Source: Chryseobacterium sediminis
GTDB lineage: Bacteria > Bacteroidota > Bacteroidia > Flavobacteriales > Weeksellaceae
Direction of reading: 5' to 3'
NCBI RefSeq assembly: GCF_008386505.1
Contig: NZ_VUNZ01000004.1
Coordinates: 248,001-312,000 of the forward strand
Length of the DNA: 64,000 nucleotides
Shown: piece after piece, positions 51,293-60,533 of the stretch
Layout: each line of letters begins with the position of its first letter
Position numbering within the stretch: the first letter of the stretch is position 1
Made by a program: the position numbers and the translations under genes
The notes under the pieces: generated by a model
What the model saw: only the letters and a program-made list of their open reading frames with translations
What the model was told of the DNA's origin: nothing
Databases searched by the model: none

Positions 51293-53623
51293 ATGGACTA
51301 TTTGAAAGGACTCAATGAATCACAATATGAAGCCGTTACCTCTTTACAAGGGCCTCTGATGGTGCTTGCCGGAGCAGGTTCCGGGAAAACGCGTGTACTT
51401 ACCATGCGTATTGCCCATTTAATACACAACGGAATAGATCCTTTCAATATTCTGGCTCTTACCTTTACGAATAAGGCCGCTCGTGAGATGAAAGACCGTA
51501 TTGCAAAAGTAGTAGGAGACAGCAATGCAAGAAGCTTGTGGATGGGAACTTTTCACTCTGTTTTTGCAAGAATTTTAAGAATTGAGGCTCATTATCTCGG
51601 ATATCCTTCCAATTTTACCATTTACGATCAGCAGGATGCTTTGAACGTGATCAAAAAAGTTTTGAAGGATATGAATATCGATGCAGATCTTTATAAGCCT
51701 AAAAAAGTTCAGGCAAGAATTTCGACCTATAAGAATAATCTGATTACGGTAAAGGCTTATTTCAATAATCCGGAACTGATGGAAGCGGATGAAAAAGCGA
51801 ATATGAAATTCATCGGGCAGATTTATCAGAAATATGTTGATCAGTGTTTCAGAAACGGATCTATGGATTTTGATGATCTATTGTTGAAGACCAATGAATT
51901 ATTGACCCGTTTTCCGGAAGTATTGGCTAAATATCAGGACAGATTCCGATATATCATGGTAGATGAGTACCAGGATACCAACCACTCTCAGTATCTTATT
52001 GTAAAAGCTTTAGCTTCAAAATTTGAGAATATCTGTGTGGTAGGGGATGATGCACAATCTATTTACTCTTTCCGTGGCGCTAACATCTATAATATCTTAA
52101 ACTTTAAAAAAGATTATACCGATGCTAAGACCGTATCTCTGGAACAAAATTACCGTTCTACACAGAATATTGTAAATGCTGCCAATGTTGTGATTTCGAA
52201 AAACTTACAGCAGTTTAAGAAAAATGTATTCAGTGATAATGAAGAAGGGGACAAGATCAAAATATACCGGTCTCTTTCTGATGCTGATGAAGCCAATTTC
52301 GTAGCAGGAAATATCTGGGAACTGCGTAACCGCGATCAGAGAAAGTACAGCGATTTTGCCATTTTATACAGAACAAACTCTCAGACACGTGCTTTTGAAG
52401 ACGCACTGAGACGTAAAAATATTCCATATAAAGTGTATGGAGGACTTTCTTTCTACCAAAGAAAAGAAGTAAAAGACCTTATTGGCTATCTGCGACTTCT
52501 GATCAATGAAAATGACTCAGAAGCATTGATGAGAATTATCAACTATCCTGCAAGAGGAATTGGAGAAACAACTCAGAATAAGCTGATCGTTTTTGCAGAT
52601 TCTCACAATATTGCGGTTTCAAAAGTTTTGGAAAATCTTCCGATGTATGCACCGCAGCTAGGTCTTAACAACGGAGTTTTAAACAAACTGAACGACTTTT
52701 GGTCTATGATAAAAGCTTTTCAGGTATTGCTGAAAACAGAAACGGCTTACAGTGTTGCTATGGAAGTGGCAAAACGAAGCGGGTTGATTAAGTTTTTAAA
52801 AGATGATCAGACTCCTGAAGGAATTTCCAGAGTAGAAAACGTGCAGGAATTGATGAACTCTATGCAGGGATTCATTGAAGAACAGATGCAGCTGGAAGAT
52901 GGAGATCCGAGTCTTTCTAATTTCCTTGAAAATATTGCACTTTCAGCAGATACTCAGGATAAAAACCTGGAAGATGATATGGTTTCGTTGATGACTATTC
53001 ACCTTTCAAAAGGGCTGGAATTCCCGGTAGTACATTTGGTTGGGCTAGAAGAAAATCTGTTTCCAAGTTTTATGAGTTCTGCTACCAGAGAAGATCTTGA
53101 GGAAGAGAGAAGACTATTTTATGTAGCATTGACGAGAGCTGAAAAACAGGTATTCTTCTCATATGCTGTTTCCCGTTTTCAATGGGGGAAAATTACGGAT
53201 GCGGAACCTTCAAGATTCTTAAGTGAAATTGATGATGAATATATTGAATTCCTTAATCCGGCTCTTGAAAAAAGGTTTATCAATAATTCAGGGGTGAAAT
53301 CCAATATTTTTGATGAACATCCTTCTGAAATGAAATCTTTCAAAAAGGTTGAGAAAAAGTCAATTGACAGAGGAGATGCTTCAAAACCTGCTCAGGAAGT
53401 AAGGAAGCTGAAACCAGTAAGCACGGCTAAAATTATCAATCCAAGCGGAGCTTCTTCTCAGGATATTGAAGTAGGAGATAAAGTGAGACATGACCGTTTT
53501 GGAATTGGGGAAGTTAGCTTTCTGGATGGAACAGATCCTCAGAACATCAAAGCAAAGGTTATTTTTATCCATGAAGGAGAGAAAAATCTGATTCTTAAAT
53601 ATGCTAAACTGACTAAGATTTAA
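51293..53623 (+). CDS. UvrD/PcrA-family ATP-dependent DNA helicase
   Basis: 776 aa, superfamily 1A helicase. Walker A GAGSGKT (27-33), motif Ia LTFTNKAAREMKDRI, motif II VDEYQDT, GDDAQSIYSFRGA (motif III), EQNYRST (IV), MTIHLSKGLEFPVV (V) and EERRLFYVALTRA (VI) are all present. The linker beyond about 650 ends in a PcrA-type C-terminal domain (GDKVRHDRFGIGEVSFLDG), a Tudor-like RNA-polymerase-binding module. It acts in mismatch and excision repair and in removing RecA or stalled polymerases. The ATG at 51293 is used rather than the GTG 8 codons upstream. Monocistronic. Confidence 0.95.
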   Translation: MDYLKGLNESQYEAVTSLQGPLMVLAGAGSGKTRVLTMRIAHLIHNGIDPFNILALTFTNKAAREMKDRIAKVVGDSNARSLWMGTFHSVFARILRIEAHYLGYPSNFTIYDQQDALNVIKKVLKDMNIDADLYKPKKVQARISTYKNNLITVKAYFNNPELMEADEKANMKFIGQIYQKYVDQCFRNGSMDFDDLLLKTNELLTRFPEVLAKYQDRFRYIMVDEYQDTNHSQYLIVKALASKFENICVVGDDAQSIYSFRGANIYNILNFKKDYTDAKTVSLEQNYRSTQNIVNAANVVISKNLQQFKKNVFSDNEEGDKIKIYRSLSDADEANFVAGNIWELRNRDQRKYSDFAILYRTNSQTRAFEDALRRKNIPYKVYGGLSFYQRKEVKDLIGYLRLLINENDSEALMRIINYPARGIGETTQNKLIVFADSHNIAVSKVLENLPMYAPQLGLNNGVLNKLNDFWSMIKAFQVLLKTETAYSVAMEVAKRSGLIKFLKDDQTPEGISRVENVQELMNSMQGFIEEQMQLEDGDPSLSNFLENIALSADTQDKNLEDDMVSLMTIHLSKGLEFPVVHLVGLEENLFPSFMSSATREDLEEERRLFYVALTRAEKQVFFSYAVSRFQWGKITDAEPSRFLSEIDDEYIEFLNPALEKRFINNSGVKSNIFDEHPSEMKSFKKVEKKSIDRGDASKPAQEVRKLKPVSTAKIINPSGASSQDIEVGDKVRHDRFGIGEVSFLDGTDPQNIKAKVIFIHEGEKNLILKYAKLTKI

Positions 53624-53648
53624 TTTAAGAACAATACAATATAAAGTG

Positions 53649-53680
53649 AACGGATTCAATTTTTGGATCCGTTTTTATTT
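53649..53680 (+). terminator. Intrinsic terminator of the helicase gene
   Basis: AACGGATTCAA (53649-53659) pairs with TTGGATCCGTT (53663-53673, one G-T pair), then TTTATTTTTTTT. Confidence 0.75.
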
Positions 53681-53683
53681 TTT

Positions 53684-53838
53684 TTAACACAAAGTCCACA
53701 ATGTGATCATTTGGATATGATTATTTTTTGTTCGCAAAGGCGTTCCACTTAGCAAATATAAATTACTCTGATAAACGAAGTGCCTTTGCGAACATCAAAA
53801 ATAATAAGCTGCAAAATGTTTTGCGATCATAGCGTTTT
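53684..53838. repeat. Palindromic intergenic repeat, copy D1
   Basis: A ~155-bp unit with perfect 12-bp arms GTTCGCAAAGGC (53730) and GCCTTTGCGAAC (53782). Its right 66 bp (53773-53838) are nearly identical to 53943-54007, differing by one missing A. It belongs to the same family as the copies at 28084 and 45341. Confidence 0.78.
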
Positions 53839-53849
53839 GATAAATATAT

Positions 53850-54007
53850 TTTAAACACGAAGTTCGCAATGTGGTTATCACGATCTGTTAATTTTTTTCG
53901 ATCGCAATGACGTTTCACTCAGCGAAGGAACTTTTCTCTGCTAAACGAAGTGCCTTTGCGAACATCAAAATAATAAGCTGCAAAATGTTTTGCGATCATA
54001 GCGTTTT
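53850..54007. repeat. Palindromic intergenic repeat, copy D2
   Basis: Second unit in direct tandem with D1. The left arm has drifted (GATCGCAATGACGTTTCAC), the right arm AACGAAGTGCCTTTGCGAAC is kept. The 588-bp gap between the helicase and the TonB receptor genes is mostly these two units plus the receptor promoter. Confidence 0.78.
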
Positions 54008-54142
54008 CTGTTTTAGATCTAACATTCTATAAGACAATGTTTTTACTGGAATGTTCTTGAATTTTCTTGAATTTTCATAACTTTAAATTAGGGAATAGAA
54101 AGAAACGATAACTATTTTTTATAAAAACAAAGTCTATTGATT

Positions 54143-54172
54143 TTGTAGACTAATAAATATATTTTACATTTG
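54143..54172 (+). promoter_or_regulatory. Promoter of the TonB-dependent receptor (TTG-N19-TACATTTG)
   Basis: TTTTG ending at 54145, a 19-bp spacer and TACATTTG at 54165-54172, 39 nt before the ATG at 54212. Confidence 0.65.
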
Positions 54173-54211
54173 CACCTTGTAAAAACATAAATGTTAATCA
54201 AATTCTAAACT

Positions 54212-56980
54212 ATGAAAAATAAGAAAACTATTCTTTCGGCCTCTGTTTTATTTTTCCTTGGTGTATTTACTTACGGACAGGAAAAAGACAGCATAAAAAC
54301 AAACAAAGACAGTATAAAGACCAATAATGTAGAAGAAGTAGTGGTATTGGGGTCAAGAGCAGGAGCGAGATCTAAAACAGACAGTCCGGTTCCCGTAGAT
54401 GTATTCAATGTAAAAGAATCTTCAATAATCCTTCCACAAACCAATATAGGACAAATCCTGAATGCGGTAGCACCTTCATTTACGTCTACCATTCAGACCA
54501 ATTCAGATGGAACAGACCATTTAGATCCTGCTCAGCTGAGAGGTTTGGGGCCGGATCAGGTATTGGTTTTGGTGAATGGGAAAAGAAGACATACTTCAGC
54601 ATTGGTGAATGTAAATGGAACACCGGGAAGAGGTACCGTAGGAACGGATTTGAATGCTATTCCGTCTTTTGCATTAAATAGAATAGAAGTATTGAGAGAC
54701 GGAGCATCAGCACAATATGGATCTGATGCGATTGCCGGAGTAATCAACCTTGATTTGAAAAGAGATACAGGGAAACTGGCAGGACAGATTAGTTACGGAG
54801 GGAATTTAACGCCAACAGCTAATGACCATACCGGAGATTTTGACGGACAGAATATTCAGCTGGATCTGAACTATGGGAATAAAATTGGGACTAAAGGAGG
54901 TTTTTTTAATATTACCTGGTCTTCACAATTCAGAAATCCAACTTATAGAGCCGGAACAGAAAATGGTCCTATCTATAATGCTTATAATGCGATTGAACAA
55001 CGTGCATTGAATGACGGTGTGAATCTTTCTTCCCTTTTTACGAATATTGGTAATACGCCAAACTCACAGCAGCTTGTGAATTACATTCATCAGTATGCCC
55101 AGAATGTAAGTTATTTTTCTCAGGGTTTACAAAATGATATTCAGGGAGCGAATACCATTTCTGCGCTGCAAAATGTTTTGAAATCTGCTAACTTTACCAG
55201 AGAGCAGCTTAATTATTTTACCGATCAGGAATTGGCTTACAGAGGGCAGTCTAGAAAAGACTTCAATATGCAGGTAGGGCAGTCGAAGCTTAATAATCAC
55301 CAGCTTTTTGTAAATGCTGAAATTCCTGTAAGTGACAATTGGAAAGTGTATACTTTCGGGGGGTACAGCTTAAGACACGGAACTTCGGGAGGATTTTACA
55401 GAAGACCAAGTGAAAGCAGAACTTTTACAGGATTATATCCCAGTGGTTACCTTCCACAGATTGGAACAGATATCCAGGATATTTCACTTGCTGCCGGAAT
55501 CAAAGGAAAATGGGACGGCTGGAATATTGATTTCAGTAACACATACGGTCAGAATTCATTCACCTATAATATTCAAAACACCGGAAATACCTCCTTACGC
55601 TTTGCTTCACCAAGAGAATTTAATGCAGGAGGTTTAAGATTTTCTCAAAATACCATCAATTTAGATTTCTCTAAAAAATATGATGTATGGGAAGGAATTA
55701 ATGTTGCTTTCGGAGCAGAACACCGTTATGAGAATTTTAAAATTACTCAGGGCGAAGAAGCTTCATATGCCATTTATGATGCTTCCGGAAATGTATGGAA
55801 CGGAAACTCTGTAAGACCTACTGATTTCTTTGGAGCGGCGCTTCCGGGAGGATCACAGGTATTCAACGGGTTTAAGCCTGAGAATGCTGTGGACAAAAAC
55901 AGACAGTCGGTGGCAGCTTATGCAGATGTAGAATTTAACTTCACCAACTGGTTATTGGTAGATGCGGCGGCGAGATATGAAAATTATTCTGATTTCGGAT
56001 CGACATTCAATTATAAATTAGCTTCAAGAATCAAGGTTGCTCCTAATTTCAATGTGAGATTTGCCGGTTCTACAGGGTTCAGAGCGCCATCTATTCACCA
56101 GATCTATTATAATGTAACGTCTACATTATTTACGAATAATCAACTTTTGGAGGTAGGAACTTTCAGTAATGATTCCCAGTTGGCAGGACTGCTGGATATG
56201 CCAAAACTAAAGCAGGAAACTTCAAAATCGGCAAGTGTAGGATTTACCTACAGAATTCCTTCAGCGGGGCTTAGCTTTACAGCAGACGGATATTTTACAA
56301 GAATTGATAACCGTATCATTCTTACTGACCAGTTTTTAAGAGCAAATGTTCCTCAGAAAGCACAGGAAGCTTATGATCAATTAGGAATCAATGCCGCACA
56401 GTTCTTTACCAACGCGATTGATACGGAAACAAAAGGACTGGATGTAGTGATTTCACATAATGTAAGATTTTCAGGAATAAAACTCGATAATAACTTTGCC
56501 ATTAATCTAAATAAAACCAAGCAGGTAGGAGATATTCATTCTGCAGGACTTTTACAGTCGCCGCAACTTGAGAAAGTATATTTTTCTGAAAAATCAAGAG
56601 TGTATCTGGAAGAAGCTGTACCTAGAGTGAAAGCCAGTCTTTCGCACACCCTTTCATGGAAAGATGCTACTTTTTATCTGAGAAATACGTATTTCGGAAA
56701 AGTAACAGGAGCTGATATTATTGATGTAAACGGAGACGGAATCATAGATTTTAATGAACATCAGCCGATCGGAGATAAGATCATTACCGATATTTCTGCT
56801 GCTTACCAGTTTACTAAAAACGTAGGATTGACTTTAGGAGTAAACAATTTGTTTGATATCTATCCAACGAAAAACCTTACTGCTTCTACCAATAACGATC
56901 AGTTTATCTACTCACGTTCCACTTCACAGTTTGGACAGAACGGAAGATATGTTTTTGCGAGACTTAATTTCAATTTTTAA
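54212..56980 (+). CDS. TonB-dependent outer-membrane receptor
   Basis: 922 aa. A signal peptide (about 1-23, ending FTYGQ), a short TonB-box-like region (VEEVVVLGSRAG) and a plug domain (about 50-185: LRGLGPDQVLVLVNGKRRH, RIEVLRDGASAQYGSDAIAG) precede a 22-strand-type barrel that ends in phenylalanine (FARLNFNF), the usual signal for outer-membrane insertion. It imports a large substrate such as a siderophore, vitamin or oligopeptide using the proton motive force. It is not a SusC-type receptor: no carboxypeptidase-like N-terminal extension and no SusD gene nearby. Substrate unknown; convergent with the CstA gene. Confidence 0.93.
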   Translation: MKNKKTILSASVLFFLGVFTYGQEKDSIKTNKDSIKTNNVEEVVVLGSRAGARSKTDSPVPVDVFNVKESSIILPQTNIGQILNAVAPSFTSTIQTNSDGTDHLDPAQLRGLGPDQVLVLVNGKRRHTSALVNVNGTPGRGTVGTDLNAIPSFALNRIEVLRDGASAQYGSDAIAGVINLDLKRDTGKLAGQISYGGNLTPTANDHTGDFDGQNIQLDLNYGNKIGTKGGFFNITWSSQFRNPTYRAGTENGPIYNAYNAIEQRALNDGVNLSSLFTNIGNTPNSQQLVNYIHQYAQNVSYFSQGLQNDIQGANTISALQNVLKSANFTREQLNYFTDQELAYRGQSRKDFNMQVGQSKLNNHQLFVNAEIPVSDNWKVYTFGGYSLRHGTSGGFYRRPSESRTFTGLYPSGYLPQIGTDIQDISLAAGIKGKWDGWNIDFSNTYGQNSFTYNIQNTGNTSLRFASPREFNAGGLRFSQNTINLDFSKKYDVWEGINVAFGAEHRYENFKITQGEEASYAIYDASGNVWNGNSVRPTDFFGAALPGGSQVFNGFKPENAVDKNRQSVAAYADVEFNFTNWLLVDAAARYENYSDFGSTFNYKLASRIKVAPNFNVRFAGSTGFRAPSIHQIYYNVTSTLFTNNQLLEVGTFSNDSQLAGLLDMPKLKQETSKSASVGFTYRIPSAGLSFTADGYFTRIDNRIILTDQFLRANVPQKAQEAYDQLGINAAQFFTNAIDTETKGLDVVISHNVRFSGIKLDNNFAINLNKTKQVGDIHSAGLLQSPQLEKVYFSEKSRVYLEEAVPRVKASLSHTLSWKDATFYLRNTYFGKVTGADIIDVNGDGIIDFNEHQPIGDKIITDISAAYQFTKNVGLTLGVNNLFDIYPTKNLTASTNNDQFIYSRSTSQFGQNGRYVFARLNFNF

Positions 56981-57003
56981 ATAAAAATAACAGATAGTGC
57001 TTA

Positions 57004-57039
57004 TAAAAAAACAGTTCAGAATTTCTGAACTGTTTTTTT
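57004..57039. terminator. Bidirectional terminator between the TonB receptor and cstA genes
   Basis: AAAACAGTTCAGA and TCTGAACTGTTTT form a stem around AATT, with A- and T-runs on both sides. Confidence 0.85.
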
Positions 57040-57058
57040 ATTTATGATCAAATGAATT

Positions 57059-58900
57059 TTATCTTTCCACAAGTTCCTTCACAGGTTCTCCATAATGATC
57101 AGTCACTGTTTTGTTGATCTGAAGCAGTTGATACCATTTTCTGAAAGCCCCTATAAACACAATAAGCATAAGAACCATTGCAGTTACCGCTAATGCTGCC
57201 AATAGATACTGTCCTTTTGGAATATAGATAGCGGTCACCTGAATATATCCGGCCCAGAATGTAATTCCGGCCATAAAAACACCAGGGACAGCCGAGCATA
57301 AAGCATATTTTCCCCTGTTCATTCTTATCAGCATTGTAGTACAGACGATAAGTCCGCAGGCCGCCAATAATTGATTACTGATTCCAAATAAAGGCCAGAT
57401 GCTGTTTACGTTTCCAGTATATACCAGATATCCCCAGGCAAAAGTGAAAAGAAGACTGCTGATAATAATTCCCGGAATCCAGTTTTTATCATTGAATTTT
57501 GGAACTACAGACCCCAGCATTTCCTGTAAGAAGAAACGTCCCACTCTTGTTCCTGCATCAATGGCAGTAAGAATAAACACAGCTTCAAACATAATGGCGA
57601 AATTATACCAATACGCGGTTAGCTGATCCATATACGGGATTTTATTAAAGATATGGGCCATTCCTACAGCCAGAGATACTGCACCTCCGGTTCTTCCATA
57701 AAGATCAATCCCTATTTTCTGTGAATAATAATCTATGTCTACACCATGCAGGGCAGGATGTGCTGCAAGAAACGAATCATAAGCTTCCTTAGGCGTGTTG
57801 ATTGCAAAATAATCACCAGGCATCAGTGTACATGCTGCGATAAGTGCCATCAATGCTACAAAACCTTCCACAAGCATTGCCCCATATCCTACAAAAAGTA
57901 TTTCTCTTTCTTTATTAAGCATTTTTGGAGTTGTTCCCGTAGCAATTACGGCATGAAAACCGGAAATTGCTCCACAGGCAATCACAATAAAAATAAAAGG
58001 AAGTACAGGCCCGCCAATGATAGGTCCTCCACCATTAACGAAAGCTGTGATAGCAGGCATCTGTATGGTAGGGTGAATGACAATGACCCCAATTGCCAGC
58101 ATGATAATAGTTCCTATCTTTAAATAAGTGGAAAGATAATCCCTTGGTACCAAAAGCAGCCACACCGGTAGTACAGAAGCAATAAACCCATATAAAGGAA
58201 TGGCGATAGAAATTGTTTTAATATCCCACGAAAACAAATTATTCATAGTGGGATTCTGCATCAGACTATGGCCTCCGATGATCCCTGCAATCAAAAGAAT
58301 ACCGCCTAAGATACTTGCAAACAAAACACTGTTCTTTTTATAGCGCATAATCAGTCCCATGATGATGGCAATGGGCATTGTAATGACTACCGTGAAAAGT
58401 GACCAGGAGGCCTCATGCATCGCATTGATACATGCCAGTGATAAACCTGCGAGGGTAAGAATCAGGATGAATAAGATTGCAAAACCTGCTACAGTTCCCG
58501 TTGCTTTTCCGATTTCTTTAGAAGCAATGGTTGCGAGACTTTGCCCCTTGTGCCTTACAGAAGCAAAGAGTACAACCATATCATGAACTCCACCTCCCAG
58601 TACACAGCCAATAAGAATCCATAATGCACCCGGAAGATACCCGAACTGGGCAGCAAGAACAGGTCCTACTAATGGTCCTGCAGCAGCGATTGCAGCAAAA
58701 TGATGTCCGAAAAGTACATTTTTATTAGTAGCGACATAATCTTTACCATCCGCAAATTCTACAGCAGGAGTCATATTCTGGTCGTTAAGCCTGAGAACTT
58801 TATTGGCAATAAAAATACCATAAAAACGGTAAGCTATTGCAAAAATAAGAACAGATGCAAATATGAGCGTAAGCGCATTGATATTGTTTAAAGATTCCAT
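57059..58900 (-). CDS. cstA: Carbon starvation protein CstA
   Basis: 613 aa with about 16 hydrophobic helices. CstA-family proteins import peptides or pyruvate and are induced by carbon starvation in enterobacteria. The signature GHHFAAIAAAGPLVGPVLAA (about 65-84), then GCVLGGGVHDMVVLFASVRH, is intact. It is close to the size of short CstA/BtsT-like forms. In E. coli it is under CRP; no such site is claimed here. The nearest -7 box on the minus strand (TAAATTTG, 59019-59026) would give a leader of about 115 nt. Confidence 0.95.
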   Translation of the reverse strand: MESLNNINALTLIFASVLIFAIAYRFYGIFIANKVLRLNDQNMTPAVEFADGKDYVATNKNVLFGHHFAAIAAAGPLVGPVLAAQFGYLPGALWILIGCVLGGGVHDMVVLFASVRHKGQSLATIASKEIGKATGTVAGFAILFILILTLAGLSLACINAMHEASWSLFTVVITMPIAIIMGLIMRYKKNSVLFASILGGILLIAGIIGGHSLMQNPTMNNLFSWDIKTISIAIPLYGFIASVLPVWLLLVPRDYLSTYLKIGTIIMLAIGVIVIHPTIQMPAITAFVNGGGPIIGGPVLPFIFIVIACGAISGFHAVIATGTTPKMLNKEREILFVGYGAMLVEGFVALMALIAACTLMPGDYFAINTPKEAYDSFLAAHPALHGVDIDYYSQKIGIDLYGRTGGAVSLAVGMAHIFNKIPYMDQLTAYWYNFAIMFEAVFILTAIDAGTRVGRFFLQEMLGSVVPKFNDKNWIPGIIISSLLFTFAWGYLVYTGNVNSIWPLFGISNQLLAACGLIVCTTMLIRMNRGKYALCSAVPGVFMAGITFWAGYIQVTAIYIPKGQYLLAALAVTAMVLMLIVFIGAFRKWYQLLQINKTVTDHYGEPVKELVER

Positions 58901-59018
58901 ATTGCGTATTTTTATTGATAAATAATTAATTGATTGGTGTTTTTGTTGTTAATAATTTAAACAATAGCCAAGGTAATTAATTCTCAATGAAAAAATATCA
59001 ATATGTATATCAATCTAG

Positions 59019-59026
59019 CAAATTTA
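59019..59026 (-). promoter_or_regulatory. Possible cstA -7 box (TAAATTTG)
   Basis: An exact TAnnTTTG on the minus strand, 118 nt upstream of the cstA ATG. No nearer match was found. The long leader could hold regulation, but no riboswitch-like structure was recognised. Confidence 0.35.
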
Positions 59027-59094
59027 TTGTCGGAATATATTTTATTATATTGATTTATAGTTATTTAAATTGTAATTGGGTAAGTAAATGTATA

Positions 59095-60129
59095 TTACTT
59101 CTTTTGTGAAATAACAAACTCCACCATTTCATCAGTAAGTTTATCCAGATAAGCTTTATCAGTTGTTCCAAAACCATGTACTCCGCCATCAACAATGATC
59201 AGAGAGTTTTGTATTTTAGATCTGTTTAATTTTCTATGAAGTTTTTTAGACTGACTTAAAGGAACTATTTTATCATTATTTCCCTGAACAATTAAAGTAG
59301 GAACTCCTCCTGAAACAAAATATACGGGAGATAAGGTCTTCAGATAATCAATGGCTCTGTCCTGATCTTTTCTGATGTCATATCCGGAAATTCCTTTTAC
59401 AAGATTTTCCTGTAAACCAACAATTTTTTTTGACATTAATCCTATTATTCCTACCGGAATTGTTCCTAATCTTGTGTGGAAAAGCTTATTAAGATCAGCC
59501 GGACCATAATGATCAATCACATAATTTACTTTTGCAGAATAAGATGAAAGTTCCGGACTTCCCAGATAGGTATTATCAGGAGTATAGGCTGCCAGCAGGG
59601 AAAGGTGCGCCCCGGCTGAAGCACCGAAAAGACCAATATTGTTAGAGTCAAGGTTATATTTTTCAGCATTCTTTCTAACCCATCTTACGGCATCTTTGGT
59701 ATCTTCTAAAGGTAAAGGAAAATGGATGCTGTCACTCAAAAGCGTATAATTGATACTGATGACTGCATATTGTTTGGCCATCAGTTTTTGGATGGTGGTT
59801 TCAAGATAATTATCTGCATGAACTACTTTGTCGCCCTCTATCCATCCGCCTCCGTGAACGTAGATCAATACCGGGAGTTTTTCAGCAGTAGTATTTTTAG
59901 GAATGTACATGTCCAGAGCAAGAGGTTTTCCTTTTCTGTTGGTCTTGTAGACAATATCTTCAGAAACTTTTGCAATCTCAGGAAATAAAGTACTTTTTAC
60001 AGGAGGAGCCTTAACTGGGGCTTGTGAGAAGTTTTGTGAAAAAAATAAATTTGATATACTTAAAAATAAAACAAAAAACAGGTTTGTAAAAAACCTGTAG
60101 ATTGATATGTTGTTTATCGATGAATTCAT
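59095..60129 (-). CDS. Secreted alpha/beta hydrolase (esterase, BD-FAE/HSL-like)
   Basis: 344 aa with an N-terminal hydrophobic signal (about 12-31, ending FFSQ). The oxyanion motif HGGGW (92-96), nucleophile elbow GASAG (S171), D286 in QGNNDKIVP and H318 in GGVHGFG make a full catalytic triad. It resembles bifunctional feruloyl/acetyl-xylan and hormone-sensitive-lipase-like esterases and probably acts in the periplasm on small acyl esters. It lies 20 bp after the DUF3037 gene on the same strand and is likely co-transcribed with it and the HipA-like gene. Confidence 0.85.
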   Translation of the reverse strand: MNSSINNISIYRFFTNLFFVLFLSISNLFFSQNFSQAPVKAPPVKSTLFPEIAKVSEDIVYKTNRKGKPLALDMYIPKNTTAEKLPVLIYVHGGGWIEGDKVVHADNYLETTIQKLMAKQYAVISINYTLLSDSIHFPLPLEDTKDAVRWVRKNAEKYNLDSNNIGLFGASAGAHLSLLAAYTPDNTYLGSPELSSYSAKVNYVIDHYGPADLNKLFHTRLGTIPVGIIGLMSKKIVGLQENLVKGISGYDIRKDQDRAIDYLKTLSPVYFVSGGVPTLIVQGNNDKIVPLSQSKKLHRKLNRSKIQNSLIIVDGGVHGFGTTDKAYLDKLTDEMVEFVISQKK

Positions 60130-60149
60130 AATAAATTTTTAAGGATGTG

Positions 60150-60533
60150 TTATTTTACTAATTCCTCAAAAAGCTTACCAAAAGTAGTATTCAGATCTTT
60201 GGATTTTCCCGGATGAGGTCTGGAAGTCTGTACCACAGCACTCCTTACAGCCGTCAGCCAGCGAAAACGCTCAGGAATATCAAGAAGTGCAATAGGGCCG
60301 CCGTCTTTATCGCCATTGGCAATTTTCTGAAAACTTTCAAGATTCTGGATAATATCTTCATAATCCAGCTTACTGTGCATGAGTTTGAATTTATCAGGAC
60401 ACAAATAGAATTCTACCCTGATGAATTTTTCCCTTTTGGAAAACATGACCAGTCCGATATTGAAAAATTCCTCTCTTTCAACTTTAGGTACCAAGCGTAT
60501 TACCGCATATTCATATATTTTATCCTCTTGCAT
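60150..60533 (-). CDS. DUF3037 domain protein, partner of HipA-like kinase
   Basis: 127 aa, soluble, matching DUF3037: YEYAVIRLVPKVEREEFFNI then GLVMFSKREKFIRVEFYL (about 7-45) and FRWLTAVRSAVVQTSRPHPG (about 90-109). No catalytic motif is evident. Its start codon lies inside the end of the HipA-like gene (14-bp overlap, 60520-60533), so the two are translated together. I recall this order, HipA-like kinase then DUF3037, as recurring in Bacteroidetes and some Firmicutes, but no experimental function is known to me. It could be a binding partner, substrate or inhibitor of the kinase. Confidence 0.85.
   Translation of the reverse strand: MQEDKIYEYAVIRLVPKVEREEFFNIGLVMFSKREKFIRVEFYLCPDKFKLMHSKLDYEDIIQNLESFQKIANGDKDGGPIALLDIPERFRWLTAVRSAVVQTSRPHPGKSKDLNTTFGKLFEELVK

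Noticed and set aside
58901..59094. Riboswitch in the long cstA leader
   Set aside because: The stretch is AT-rich with no recognisable conserved RNA fold.
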